NCBI RefSeq assembly: GCF_000447295.1
Contig: NZ_KE650771.1
Span: 2,498,469 to 2,562,468, forward strand
Origin: Fischerella sp. PCC 9431
Lineage (GTDB): Bacteria; Cyanobacteriota; Cyanobacteriia; Cyanobacteriales; Nostocaceae
Length of the DNA stretch: 64,000 nt
Direction: 5' to 3'
The position numbers were made by a program, and so were the translations under genes. Under the pieces are notes generated by a model. That model saw only the letters and a list, made by a program, of their open reading frames with translations. It was not told where the DNA came from and did no database searches. Shown here piece after piece: positions 26,997 to 36,275 of this stretch. Positions within the stretch are counted from its first letter, which is position 1. The number at the start of each line of letters is the position of its first letter.

Positions 26997-28691
26997 TTAC
27001 TTAATCCCAAACACCGATCCAACTGTAGATTTAATCGAACCCCAGCCATCTTTGAAAGTTTGAGCGATCGGATGCTTAGATTGTAAAAATACCCTAGCAC
27101 AGTTGCGTCCCGGCATTCCGGAAATCGAACCACCGGGGTGAGTTCCCGCACCAGTTAGGAATAAATTCTCAATTGGTGTTTTGTAGTTTGCTATTTCCGG
27201 TAAAGGACGGAAAAATACCATTTGATCAAGTGTCATATCAACATGGTAATAATTCCCCTTGTAAGCACCTAATCTTTCACCCAGTTCTGCTGGACTTTCG
27301 ACACGACGGGCAATAGTAGCACTTTTCACATTTGGTGCATAGTCTGCTAACTTGTCTATTACTTTGTCTGCAACTTTATTTTTGAGTTCATCTGTCCAAC
27401 CAGTACCATTTAAACCAGTACCTTCAGCACCCGCAATTTGATAGGGAGCAAAAAATTCAATCCATGCAGTATGCTTACCTGGTGGCGCCATCGATGGATC
27501 TAGCATTGTTGGCACTACTAAATACATTGATGGATCAGAGTCAGGAATTTCTCCCAAGGTACATTTACTATGGGCTTGTTCCACGTGAGAAATTGAATCT
27601 GCAATTAACACCGATCCAATTAAATACTCATCTTTATGTTGATGATGTTCAAAGCGTAGTGGTTCGTTTAGTGCCAAGTCAATCTTGAGGATAGTTTCAT
27701 TGTTGTTAACAATGCGCCGTTCTAATCTTTCTCGTAAATCCGCATCCGCAGCATCTACCTCACTTGCATCCATCAATTGTAAAAATACTCGTTTGGCATC
27801 AATATTAGAAATAACCCCGTGTTTAGCGCGATATACTGTACCATTGCCTACCTGTACACCTACAGCACAACCATCATCTATCAATACTCTATTAACATGC
27901 TGATCGGTGAGGATCACACCACCTAAACTTCTGACCAAGTTTACTAAAGCTTGTACCAAAGCACCCGTACCACCGCGAGGTCTAGCCATACCAGGGTTAT
28001 GACGCATAGCCATCATAATAGCCCCAATCGCAATGGTTTTTTGTGAAGGCGGCGCACCAAGTTCAGCAGCCAGTCTTGCTAGTGGTGCTTTGAGAAATTC
28101 CTCATCGAACCACTCATTGAGAATATCCTCAGCGCTGGTTAACATATTGCGAACAAAGTCCAGCGTTTTATTTGGAGAACCAATTACTGAGAACAAATCT
28201 TTCATCTTGGTAACGTCATAGTTACCCAAAATATCAAGAATAGATTTTGGCGGTGCATTAAACATTGGAATCATTGCACCTAATGCCCGTTGCCAGTATT
28301 CTGTATATTCTTTATATTTTTTAGCATCACGTTCGCTATAACGGGCAATTTCTGCACAGGTTTTATCGAGAGACTTGTGACCTAAAAAATATTTACCATC
28401 GGGATGAGGACAAAATACAACTGGGTCACATTCTAAATACTCCAAACCATATTTTTTTAGTTCTAATTCTTCTACTACTGGTCCAAGATGAATAAATTCA
28501 TGGTCAATAGCACATAGATTAAATTTGAAACCTGGTGCTTCTTGTGGCAAGCACTCTTCTGTGGTTGCTGCGCCTCCTGGAACAGAACGTTTTTCGAGTA
28601 ATAAAACACTATACCCTGCTTTCAATAAATAGGCAGCACAAACCAGCCCATTGTGTCCTGCACCAATAATAACAACATCGTACTCTTGCAT
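26997..28691 (-). CDS. crtO: CrtO-type beta-carotene ketolase (564 aa)
   Basis: FAD-dependent enzyme of the phytoene-desaturase superfamily that introduces a 4-keto group into beta-carotene to give echinenone or canthaxanthin. It has the N-terminal dinucleotide fold DVVIIGAGHNGLVCAAYLL, then CAIDHEFIHLGPV and ISNIDAKRVFLQLMD. The C-terminal signature is LTGAGTHPGGSISGMPGRNC. These match cyanobacterial CrtO closely over the full length. It acts at the thylakoid or plasma membrane. Located downstream of psbD on the same strand but separated from it by a terminator. Confidence 0.93.
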   Translation of the reverse strand: MQEYDVVIIGAGHNGLVCAAYLLKAGYSVLLLEKRSVPGGAATTEECLPQEAPGFKFNLCAIDHEFIHLGPVVEELELKKYGLEYLECDPVVFCPHPDGKYFLGHKSLDKTCAEIARYSERDAKKYKEYTEYWQRALGAMIPMFNAPPKSILDILGNYDVTKMKDLFSVIGSPNKTLDFVRNMLTSAEDILNEWFDEEFLKAPLARLAAELGAPPSQKTIAIGAIMMAMRHNPGMARPRGGTGALVQALVNLVRSLGGVILTDQHVNRVLIDDGCAVGVQVGNGTVYRAKHGVISNIDAKRVFLQLMDASEVDAADADLRERLERRIVNNNETILKIDLALNEPLRFEHHQHKDEYLIGSVLIADSISHVEQAHSKCTLGEIPDSDPSMYLVVPTMLDPSMAPPGKHTAWIEFFAPYQIAGAEGTGLNGTGWTDELKNKVADKVIDKLADYAPNVKSATIARRVESPAELGERLGAYKGNYYHVDMTLDQMVFFRPLPEIANYKTPIENLFLTGAGTHPGGSISGMPGRNCARVFLQSKHPIAQTFKDGWGSIKSTVGSVFGIK

Positions 28692-28996
28692 AGTGATAAT
28701 TTTAGAAATAGATGTCTTTTCAATGTTAGAAATACGTTAAAAATAGTACATCAATCATCGGTCATAGAAATTAATATTTTTTTCAAAATCCATAGACATA
28801 TAACTTTTGGTAGTTCTTAAAAAAGCTTACCGACTAAATATAAACAAAAAAATAAATTTTGAGTTTGATATTTCTTGCCCACAAATAATCTATTAGTATT
28901 CAATTTATAAAGTCTGATGCTTGCCCTACAAAATTCAAAATAAAACCTCACCCGGTAAGGGTGAGGTAAATTTTAAATTATGCACACACGTTTAGA
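28692..28996. other. Gap between psbD and crtO: crtO promoter region and psbD terminator
   Basis: Strongly AT-rich 305 bp. It contains the psbD terminator hairpin near its right end and presumably the crtO promoter. No ORF or RNA gene seen. Confidence 0.5.
28945..28967 (-). terminator. Intrinsic terminator of psbD
   Basis: 9-bp stem ACCTCACCC / GGGTGAGGT with loop GGTAA. On the minus strand it is followed by TTTTATTTTG. It lies 30 bp past the psbD stop. Confidence 0.82.
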
Positions 28997-30052
28997 TTAC
29001 AGAGCATTACCACGAGGCAGAACTTCCTCAGGGAATACAAATTTCTCGTGTGGCTGATCTTGAGGAGCCATCCAAGCGCGGATACCCTCGTTCAGCAAAA
29101 TGTTTTTGGTATAGAATGTTTCAAATTCGGGGTCTTCAGCAGCCCGCAATTCTTGAGATACGAAGTCGTAAGCCCGCAGGTTTAGTGCCAAGCCCACAAT
29201 TCCGATCGCACTCATCCACAAACCAGTAACTGGTACAAACAACATGAAGAAGTGCAACCAGCGTTTGTTGGAGAAAGCAATACCGAAAATCTGAGACCAG
29301 AAACGGTTTGCTGTCACCATTGAGTAGGTTTCTTCTGCTTGGGTGGGGTTGAAAGCACGGAAGGTGTTTGCGCCTTCACCGTCTTCAAACAAGGTGTTTT
29401 CTACTGTTGCACCGTGAATCGCACACAACAGCGCCCCACCGAGTACACCCGCGACTCCCATCATGTGGAAGGGGTTGAGTGTCCAGTTGTGGAATCCTTG
29501 CAAGAACAACAAGAAACGGAAGATTGCTGCGACACCAAAGCTGGGTGCAAAGAACCACGAAGATTGTCCCAAGGGGTACATCAAGAACACGCTCACGAAT
29601 ACCGCGATGGGAGCAGAAAAAGCGATCGCGTTGTAAGGACGAATCCCTACTAACCGAGCGATTTCAAATTGACGCAGCATAAAGCCGATCAACCCAAATG
29701 CTCCGTGCAGCGCTACGAATGGCCACAATCCACCCAATTGACACCAACGGGTGAAGTCGCCTTGGGCTTCTGGTCCCCACAACAGCAATAGCGAGTGTCC
29801 CATTGCGTCAGCAGGTGTTGATACTGCTACTGTTAGGAAGTTACAGCCTTCTAAGTAAGAAGATGCTAATCCGTGGGTGTACCAACTGGTGACGAAGGTT
29901 GTGCCGGTTAGCCATCCGCCTAGTGCTAAAAATGCACAGGGGAAAAGCAATAAACCAGACCATCCTACGAATACGAAGCGATCGCGCTTCAACCAGTCGT
30001 CGAGAACGTCAAACCACCCTCTGGTAGTACTACGTCCGATTGCGATGGTCAT
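28997..30052 (-). CDS. psbD: Photosystem II reaction-centre protein D2 (351 aa)
   Basis: Complete D2 protein, five transmembrane helices in the thylakoid, binding P680 chlorophylls, pheophytin, the non-haem iron and QA with D1. Typical stretches are [57 protein letters not shown] and the end [11 protein letters not shown]. Residues seen agree with active D2, so there is no sign of decay. psbC, which usually overlaps psbD in one operon, does not follow; a terminator does. This is therefore likely the extra stand-alone psbD copy that many cyanobacteria keep. Regulation may involve the inverted repeat upstream. Confidence 0.97.
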   Translation of the reverse strand: MTIAIGRSTTRGWFDVLDDWLKRDRFVFVGWSGLLLFPCAFLALGGWLTGTTFVTSWYTHGLASSYLEGCNFLTVAVSTPADAMGHSLLLLWGPEAQGDFTRWCQLGGLWPFVALHGAFGLIGFMLRQFEIARLVGIRPYNAIAFSAPIAVFVSVFLMYPLGQSSWFFAPSFGVAAIFRFLLFLQGFHNWTLNPFHMMGVAGVLGGALLCAIHGATVENTLFEDGEGANTFRAFNPTQAEETYSMVTANRFWSQIFGIAFSNKRWLHFFMLFVPVTGLWMSAIGIVGLALNLRAYDFVSQELRAAEDPEFETFYTKNILLNEGIRAWMAPQDQPHEKFVFPEEVLPRGNAL

Positions 30053-30428
30053 TAGAGAAAATCTCCAAACTTTATAAGTACAAGGTTTTTAACTTTCTGT
30101 ATTATAGACTGCCAATTTTTGGCTGACCAAATACAGAATGTAAACTAGGTTGTCAATCTAGTTTACAAATTTTTACTGTCTCTAATCATATTAAGTGTTC
30201 TTCGCTAATTTTTCCAGGGGTTTTTTAACTTAACTTAATCTTTAGCAATAAAAATGTTAAATCAAAATTACAATTAAATTTACATTTCTGGTTATAAGTA
30301 CAAAAATCTCAACCATAGATAGATGAACGTAAACATATCTTGAATTTACTGCTCTTTTGCATCTGGTTTCTTTGGGTTTGTTTGCTTAACGTTAGAATTA
30401 GACCTAAAGTTAAATTAATTAAAGTTAA
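30053..30428. promoter_or_regulatory. Divergent promoter region of psbD with a 9-bp inverted repeat
   Basis: 376 bp between psbD and the UPF0367 gene. GTAAACTAG (30140-30148) and CTAGTTTAC (30158-30166) are exact inverted copies with a 9-base spacer, about 90-115 bp upstream of the psbD ATG. This could be an operator or a leader hairpin. The rest is AT-rich without recognised features. Confidence 0.5.
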
Positions 30429-30701
30429 ATGTTCACCATCGATTTGACCGTAAGAAACACTGCGTTCCCAATTTCGGTACAGCGTAAGACAGCAGAAGAT
30501 GCAGAAGCTGTTTATCAGCTAATTTTGGCAGCAATGAGTTCTGGTAAGCCTGAGATTGTAGAACTCAAGTGTGAAGGCAAAACAGAGAAAAAAATCGCTG
30601 TGCGTGCTAGTGAAATCTCTGGAGTGCAGGTAACACAGAAAGATAGTGCCACCACAGCAAGTGGTAGACCACCTGGTTTCTTTGCCCTGGCATCTGAATA
30701 A
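30429..30701 (+). CDS. UPF0367 family protein (90 aa)
   Basis: Small conserved cyanobacterial protein. It opens MFTIDLTVRNTAFPISVQRK and ends SGRPPGFFALASE, both hallmarks of UPF0367. It is probably soluble. Function unknown in any organism that I can recall. It lies 18 bp before the ABC ATPase gene, so the two are likely co-transcribed, an arrangement that gives no clear function. Confidence 0.9.
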   Translation: MFTIDLTVRNTAFPISVQRKTAEDAEAVYQLILAAMSSGKPEIVELKCEGKTEKKIAVRASEISGVQVTQKDSATTASGRPPGFFALASE

Positions 30702-30719
30702 TTATAGATGACTTAAAAA

Positions 30720-31391
30720 ATGCCGGAACTAGGTATTCAGGTCAAAGATTTAAACTTCAGCTGGCCTTCTGGAGAAAAAGTAATTAAATCTTGCTCGATT
30801 GAAGTACCCAAGGGAGAATTTTGGATGCTCTTGGGTACAAATGGCAGTGGAAAATCAACATTGCTCAGACTGCTAGCGGGATTACTAGCACCCCAATCTG
30901 GTGAGATTGGGGTTTTACATCCGGTGGGTTTTGTTTTCCAAAATCCCGACCATCAATTAGTGATGCCTACTGTCGGTGCTGATATCGCTTTTGGACTAGT
31001 GGAAGAAAAATTACCATTACCTGCCATCAAAACCAGAGTTGAAGAAGCATTAGCAGCAGTAAATTTGTTAGGACTGCAACGACGTCCAATTTATGCTTTG
31101 AGTGGAGGACAAAAACAGCGAGTTGCGATCGCTGGTGCTTTAGCCCGTCACTGTGCAGTCTTACTATTAGATGAACCCACTGCCTTACTTGATCCAGATA
31201 GTCAACTAGAATTGGTGGCTAGTGTCCGCAAACTAGTCAAAACCAGAGGAATCACAGCCCTCTGGGTAACTCATCGCTTAGATGAATTAAATTACTGTGA
31301 CGGCGCTTTTTTGCTAGAACAAGGCTCTTTGATAGACCAAGGAGAAGCCCAACGCCTCAAACAGCGTCTGATGCAGTTGCACGCAGATTAA
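30720..31391 (+). CDS. ABC transporter ATP-binding protein, energy-coupling-factor (CbiO-like) type (223 aa)
   Basis: Complete nucleotide-binding domain: Walker [10 protein letters not shown] near residue 39, Q-loop [23 protein letters not shown], signature LSGGQKQR, Walker [12 protein letters not shown] and the switch His in VTHRLDE. The Q-loop sequence QNPDHQ is diagnostic of ECF-type importers of vitamins or cobalt/nickel. No membrane (T or S) component is adjacent, so it must work with subunits encoded elsewhere. Follows the UPF0367 gene closely. Confidence 0.88.
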   Translation: MPELGIQVKDLNFSWPSGEKVIKSCSIEVPKGEFWMLLGTNGSGKSTLLRLLAGLLAPQSGEIGVLHPVGFVFQNPDHQLVMPTVGADIAFGLVEEKLPLPAIKTRVEEALAAVNLLGLQRRPIYALSGGQKQRVAIAGALARHCAVLLLDEPTALLDPDSQLELVASVRKLVKTRGITALWVTHRLDELNYCDGAFLLEQGSLIDQGEAQRLKQRLMQLHAD

Positions 31392-31393
31392 TT

Positions 31394-31592
31394 AGGGATC
31401 GGGGATTGGGCATCGGGGATTGGGGATTGGGGATTGGGGATTGGGCATTGGGCATTGGGCATTGGGCATTGGGCATTGGGCATCGGGGATTGGGGATTGG
31501 TTATTCTCCCTGCACCCTACACCCTGCTCTCTTGTCCCCCTTGTCCCCCTCTTCCCCAATCCCCAATCCCCGATTCCCGATCCCCAATCCCT
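31394..31592. repeat. Fold-back heptanucleotide array, GGGGATT / GGGCATT against CCCCAAT
   Basis: About 14 heptamers of GGGGATT, GGGCATC or GGGCATT (31394-31500), then a 40-bp core (TTCTCCCTGCACCCTACACC), then CCCCAATC/CCCGATC heptamers that are complementary to the left arm. It fills the 318-bp gap before the NYN gene. Transcribed RNA could form a long imperfect hairpin. Two overlapping plus-strand ORFs are repeat artefacts. Confidence 0.88.
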
Positions 31593-31709
31593 ATTTTGTA
31601 AAGCTATTACGTTTTTTGGCTTTGTAACATAGTGTTACAAGAGATGATTGGATTACTATAAAAGTTATGAATGAATTTTGTTAACTCTATATAATTGTGA
31701 TCCAAAACC

Positions 31710-32261
31710 ATGTCCCGTTCCTTACCCCAAGCCGTTTTTTTGGTGGACGGCTACAATATTATAGGCACTTGGTCTTGTCTGAAAAGAACCCGTGACCAAG
31801 CTGGATTAGAAGCAGCGCGCTGGGAATTAGTAGAGGCTTTGACAGATTACAGCGCATTTCAAGGCTATGAGACGCAAATAGTGTTTGATGCCCAATATCA
31901 AAATACTAGTAGTAACAAAGAAGTTATTACAGACCTTGTTTCTGTCTATTATACCGACTTCGGTCAAACAGCAGACACATATATAGAAAAAGCCTGTGCG
32001 TCTCTGCGTCCTGCCATAACTCAATCTTTAATTTCTCGCGTGATTGTTGCCACATCAGACCGTGTCCAACAACTGATGGTACAGGGGTATGGGGCAGAAT
32101 GGTTATCAGCACAGCAGTTATGTTATGAAGTACAAGCCACAGTTTGTCGGGTGCGGCAAAAATATCAACCACGCAAAAAGTCTAATGGTAGATTCCTCGC
32201 TAACTCGATTGATGCTAAAGCAAGGCAGCGTCTAGCTGAACTGCGAATGGGATTGAAGTAG
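31710..32261 (+). CDS. NYN-domain ribonuclease-like protein, YacP/Rae1 type (183 aa)
   Basis: PIN-like NYN fold with the acidic start FLVDGYNIIGTW, the middle IVFDAQYQ and the third acidic site VIVATSDRVQQ. It matches the YacP family, whose Bacillus member Rae1 cuts mRNA on the ribosome. Soluble. In this window it is followed by tRNA-Asn at about 180 bp on the same strand. The C-terminal basic tail (KYQPRKKSNGR) may contact RNA. Function in cyanobacteria is not established. Confidence 0.88.
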   Translation: MSRSLPQAVFLVDGYNIIGTWSCLKRTRDQAGLEAARWELVEALTDYSAFQGYETQIVFDAQYQNTSSNKEVITDLVSVYYTDFGQTADTYIEKACASLRPAITQSLISRVIVATSDRVQQLMVQGYGAEWLSAQQLCYEVQATVCRVRQKYQPRKKSNGRFLANSIDAKARQRLAELRMGLK

Positions 32262-32443
32262 TAGATAAATTAACAGGAATTAAGCCTAAAGCATCTCTCT
32301 GACTGGGGTCTGAGTGGATTCGAGTATTGGGAAAATAGTCGATTCAGGTTGCTAGTCAACACACTCACAAAATTTTTGGAAAAATTTTTCCGAAAGTACT
32401 TGCCATTCTTAGAACTTGGTATTACTATTATTAATCGTGACGT

Positions 32444-32515
32444 TCCTCAGTAGCTCAGTGGTAGAGCGGTCGGCTGTTAACCGATTGGTCGCAGGTTCGA
32501 ATCCTGCCTGGGGAG
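32444..32515 (+). tRNA. trnN-GUU: tRNA-Asn (anticodon GUU)
   Basis: 72-nt cloverleaf: acceptor TCCTCAG pairs with CTGGGGA, discriminator G, D arm GCTC/GAGC, anticodon stem around loop CTGTTAA (anticodon GTT), and T arm with GGTTCGAATCC. The 3' CCA is not encoded. Confidence 0.97.
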
Positions 32516-32539
32516 TTGATAAAGGACAAAAAGTAAAAG

Positions 32540-33757
32540 ATGAAGGATAAAGAAAACTTTTCAGACTTCAACCTTCAACCTTCGTCTTTTAAAAACCTAT
32601 GGTCGCTTGATCCAAAGGTAACTTTTCTCAACCACGGATCGTTTGGTGCTTGCCCGATCCCAGTCTTATCATTTCAGCAACAATTGCGATCGCAACTCGA
32701 ACAGGAACCACTACGATTTTTCACCAGAGAATGGGAACCTCTCCTAGATGCTGCTAAAAGCAAACTAGCGGCGTTTGTGGGTGCTGATGTTGAGGATTTG
32801 GTATTTGTCCCGAATGCAACCACTGGCGTGAATGCGGTGTTGCGTTCCCTGATTTTTCATCCCGGCGACGAAATACTCACAACTAACCACGAGTACAATG
32901 CTTGTCGTAATGCCCTTGATTTTATCGCCAGTCGCACAGGAGCGCAGGTGATAGTCGCTGAGATTCCTTTTCCCCTCGATTCGCCGCAGCAAATTGTAGA
33001 AGCAGTCATAGAGCGAGTTTCACCTCAAACAAGATTAGCATTACTAGATCACATCAGCAGTCAAACAGCGTTAATTTTTCCTCTGCAACAATTGGTGCAA
33101 CAATTGCAAGCAAGGGGTGTGGAAACACTTGTAGATGGCGCTCATGCACCGGGTATGTTACCTCTAAATTTGCCAGAAATTGGCGCGACTTATTACACAG
33201 GAAATTGCCATAAATGGCTGTGTGCGCCCAAGGGAGCAGCATTTTTGTATGTGCAACGAGATAAACAACCAGAAATTCGTCCTTTGACAATTAGTCATGG
33301 TGCGAACTCGCCCCGCACTGACAAAAGTCGCTTTCAATTGGAATTTGATTGGATGGGAACAGATGACCCCACTGCGTATATGTGCGTCCCCGAAGCGATC
33401 GCATTCTTGGGTTCGTTGTTACCTGGTGGTTGGGATGAACTCAGACAGCGCAATCATCAATTAGCACTACAAGCCAGACAGCTACTTTGTGAAACACTGG
33501 AAGTTTTACCACCTTGTCCCGAAGAGATGATCGGCTCAATGGCTGTTTTACCAATACCTAACGCTTTGTCAAACCGCAATTTTTTAGCTATACGCGATGA
33601 ATTATTTGATCGGTTTAATATTCAGGTGCAAATAGTTCCTTGGCAAGAGACACCAAAGTTACTGGTGAGAATTTCCGCGCAGATTTACAACAGGATTGAA
33701 GAGTATAAGTATTTGGGAAAAGCGCTGAAGGAATTGATCGCTGAGAGTGGTGGTTAG
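32540..33757 (+). CDS. Class V aminotransferase-fold PLP enzyme, isopenicillin-N-epimerase-like (405 aa)
   Basis: PLP-dependent fold-type I enzyme. Visible are FLNHGSFGACP (phosphate-binding N-terminus), PNATTGVNAVLRS, LVDGAHAPGMLPLN and the PLP-lysine motif YTGNCHKWLCAPKG. The family includes isopenicillin-N epimerases, EgtE-like C-S lyases and cysteine desulfurase-like enzymes; the substrate is not determinable. The first 18 or so residues (MKDKENFSDFNLQPSSF) come from a small fold-back repeat (GATGAAGGAT facing CCTTCGTC) between tRNA-Asn and the conserved domain. No better ATG is available, so the repeat seems to supply the N-terminus. Confidence 0.88.
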   Translation: MKDKENFSDFNLQPSSFKNLWSLDPKVTFLNHGSFGACPIPVLSFQQQLRSQLEQEPLRFFTREWEPLLDAAKSKLAAFVGADVEDLVFVPNATTGVNAVLRSLIFHPGDEILTTNHEYNACRNALDFIASRTGAQVIVAEIPFPLDSPQQIVEAVIERVSPQTRLALLDHISSQTALIFPLQQLVQQLQARGVETLVDGAHAPGMLPLNLPEIGATYYTGNCHKWLCAPKGAAFLYVQRDKQPEIRPLTISHGANSPRTDKSRFQLEFDWMGTDDPTAYMCVPEAIAFLGSLLPGGWDELRQRNHQLALQARQLLCETLEVLPPCPEEMIGSMAVLPIPNALSNRNFLAIRDELFDRFNIQVQIVPWQETPKLLVRISAQIYNRIEEYKYLGKALKELIAESGG

Positions 33758-33879
33758 CAGCTTTAGGATGCTGGAAAACAAGTACTTAAAATCTGTTGGT
33801 CACGTAATATATCAAGATGATTTACCAGTAATTGATGAATAGCGATCGCCGAAACTAAAATCATGCGATCGCTCTCTCA

Positions 33880-35277
33880 TCACAACCCCATCACCAACCG
33901 ATAATGCGCTTCAATTTGAGCAACTGTTTGAGATTGGCGCTGAGTATCCCACTGACTGTGATTAAATAATTCTTGCCGTAATTTATCAACATCAATTGTG
34001 GTAACTTTACCTTCAGCAACAATTTGTTTACCATTTACCCACGCACTATGAACTACATTACTAGGACGTCCTAAAACCAATAAACCGATTGGATCTGTAC
34101 GCGGTAATAATGATAAATTAGTCAGATCATAAAGTACTAAATCTGCTTTTTTCCCAACAGTTAGAGAACCAAGTTTATCTGCTGTATTCAATCCTTTTGC
34201 ACCACCCAAAGCAGCCATTTCTACTGCTTGTCTGGGTGTAATCCAGTGTTGATAATCTAAGTCGGTGACGTTATGTAAAATAGAACCAATTTTGATCGCT
34301 TCTAATAAATCTTGCGAATCATTACTTGATGCACCATCGCAACCAAAAGTTACGTTTACTCCTGCTTGCCGATATTTTAAAATCGGGGCGATACCACTAC
34401 CCAAACGCAAGTTGCTTAAGGGATTATGAACAACGGTAGATTGGGTTTGGGTAAGGATAGAAATATCATTGTCAGTGAGATGAACACAATGGGCTAGGCT
34501 TGTGCGATAGTCTAAAAAACCAATGCGTTGGAGATGTGCAACGGCTGTACAACCGTATTTTTCTTTGGCAAGTTTTTCCTGTGCTTTGGTTTCCAGTAAA
34601 TGCGAGTGACGACAAAGATTGTATTTTTCGCTTAACTGTCTACATCCATCAAATAAAGCATCAGAACACAGTTGGATACCAGTTGGGGCGACGAGAATAT
34701 TCACGCCTGATTCTGGACGATGAAACTGTTTTACTGCTGCTTCAATAATTTCTAATGTTGCTTGCGTTGAGCGAAAATAAGGCTCATGATTTTGTTGAGT
34801 TTCCCCCGATGGAATACCAGCAGTAATCGATTCATCTTGAATCAAGGGTGCAACAAACGCACGAATACCAACTTCTTTATAAGCACGAACTGCTGTGGCG
34901 ATCGTTTCTAATTCTTTACCAGGAATCAATACTAAATGATCTACAACACTCGTACCGCCAGAAAGTAGAGTTTCGACTGCTGTTCCTAAAGCACTGAGAT
35001 AAACTTTTTCGGGATCGAGAGGCGCGAAATCATAAAGTTCTGCTAACCATAATTCAAGAGGTAACATAGACATGATTCCTCGTTGCCACATTTCCGATGA
35101 ATGGGTATGGGCGTTAAAGAATCCTGGTAATAAAAGTTTATTTTCACCGTTAATAGCTGTTCCCACCACCTCAAGCTGGGGTGCGATCGCACTAATAATT
35201 CCCTCGACAACTTGCACATCAACGGTGGTGTAACCATCCTCGACAGGAATTAAAGCATTCTGAATAGTAAAGCTCAT
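33880..35277 (-). CDS. Amidohydrolase of the ATZ/TRZ (cytosine-deaminase-like) family (465 aa)
   Basis: Metal-dependent TIM-barrel amidohydrolase: LLPGFFNAHTHSSEMWQRG (HxH), a later conserved His in RHSHLLET, and AHCVHL. The metal Asp is in VTFGCDGASSNDSQDLL. The C-terminal composite-sandwich closure is GKKADLVLYDL. Relatives are S-adenosylhomocysteine/methylthioadenosine deaminases, guanine-type deaminases and triazine hydrolases. It diverges by 62 bp from a cysteine hydrolase gene, which supports a catabolic or nitrogen-release role over nucleoside salvage. Exact substrate unknown. Confidence 0.88.
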   Translation of the reverse strand: MSFTIQNALIPVEDGYTTVDVQVVEGIISAIAPQLEVVGTAINGENKLLLPGFFNAHTHSSEMWQRGIMSMLPLELWLAELYDFAPLDPEKVYLSALGTAVETLLSGGTSVVDHLVLIPGKELETIATAVRAYKEVGIRAFVAPLIQDESITAGIPSGETQQNHEPYFRSTQATLEIIEAAVKQFHRPESGVNILVAPTGIQLCSDALFDGCRQLSEKYNLCRHSHLLETKAQEKLAKEKYGCTAVAHLQRIGFLDYRTSLAHCVHLTDNDISILTQTQSTVVHNPLSNLRLGSGIAPILKYRQAGVNVTFGCDGASSNDSQDLLEAIKIGSILHNVTDLDYQHWITPRQAVEMAALGGAKGLNTADKLGSLTVGKKADLVLYDLTNLSLLPRTDPIGLLVLGRPSNVVHSAWVNGKQIVAEGKVTTIDVDKLRQELFNHSQWDTQRQSQTVAQIEAHYRLVMGL

Positions 35278-35339
35278 GAATGTTTAACCTTAATTAAGTA
35301 ATCCAGCTCTGAAGCTAATTTCAAGTTACAAAGTAAACA

Positions 35340-36131
35340 ATGATGTTGGATGTTGCTTTTATGGATCTGCCTCTTCGGAAACTAGGAATTGCACCAAACG
35401 CTTGGGCAGTAAATCAGGCAATCGCAGATATCACTCGTCCTCCCCTTGACCCACAACCCGTTATCTTAGCAACAGAAACCAAAAATCTCCGCCTTGATCT
35501 CGCAAAAGCTGCCATCCTCGTCATTGACATGCAAAATGATTTTTGTCACCCTGACGGTTGGTTATCACATATTGGTGTAGATGTCAATCCAGCGCGTCAG
35601 CCAATCAAACCTTTACAAAATCTACTGCCAACACTACGGGCAACTGGAGTGCCAATAATATGGATTAATTGGGGAAACCGTCCTGATTTACTCAATATCA
35701 GTGCGGGTGTACATCACGTCTACAATTCCACAGGGGAAGGTGTGGGCTTAGGTGATCCATTACCCAGTAACGGTGCTAAAGTACTGATGAAAGGTAGTTG
35801 GGCAGCAGCTGTGGTAGATGAACTCGAACAATTACCAGGAGATATTTTTATTGATAAATACCGCATGAGTGGTTTCTGGGATACTCCTTTAGATAGTATC
35901 CTGCGGAACTTGGGCAGAACGACACTATTTTTTGCTGGTGTCAATGCAGATCAATGTGTTATGGCAACTTTACAAGATGCTAACTTTTTAGGATACGACT
36001 GCATATTAGTTAAAGATTGTACGGCGACAACTTCCCCTGAATATTGTTGGTTAGCAACACTATATAACGTCAAACAGTGTTTCGGTTTTGTTACAGATTC
36101 AGAAGCAATTTTCAAAGCAATTAATAGTTAG
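35340..36131 (+). CDS. Isochorismatase-family cysteine hydrolase, biuret-hydrolase-like (263 aa)
   Basis: The core starts near residue 58 with VIDMQNDFCHP (catalytic Asp). The Lys is in FIDKYRMSGFWDT, and the Cys lies in GVNADQCVMATLQDA. This Asp-Lys-Cys triad and the N-terminal extension (residues 1-55) resemble biuret/triuret hydrolases and related ureide amidases. With the divergent amidohydrolase and the following cupin it suggests breakdown of a cyclic or ureide nitrogen compound with ammonia release. That is inference; nicotinamidase- or isochorismatase-type activity cannot be excluded. Confidence 0.85.
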   Translation: MMLDVAFMDLPLRKLGIAPNAWAVNQAIADITRPPLDPQPVILATETKNLRLDLAKAAILVIDMQNDFCHPDGWLSHIGVDVNPARQPIKPLQNLLPTLRATGVPIIWINWGNRPDLLNISAGVHHVYNSTGEGVGLGDPLPSNGAKVLMKGSWAAAVVDELEQLPGDIFIDKYRMSGFWDTPLDSILRNLGRTTLFFAGVNADQCVMATLQDANFLGYDCILVKDCTATTSPEYCWLATLYNVKQCFGFVTDSEAIFKAINS

Positions 36132-36173
36132 TGGGTAGTAGGGGCTTAACATCCCTACTAACAAATGACAAAT

Positions 36174-36210
36174 GACTATTGTACAGACGCGATGTTCCTC
36201 GCGTCTCTAC
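36174..36210. repeat. Dispersed hairpin repeat, GACTATTGTACAGACGCGA type (copy 1)
   Basis: AGACGCGA and TCGCGTCT face each other across TGTTCC, preceded by GACTATTGTAC. A second copy with a shorter loop is at 54345-54379. Non-coding. Confidence 0.8.
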
Positions 36211-36275
36211 TAATGACAAATGACCAATGACATAAACGCACAAGCAACTTCTTGTAGAGTAGGACAAATGACATC

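Noticed and set aside
28692-28996. psbC downstream of psbD
   Set aside because: No psbC-like sequence; a terminator and the crtO gene follow.
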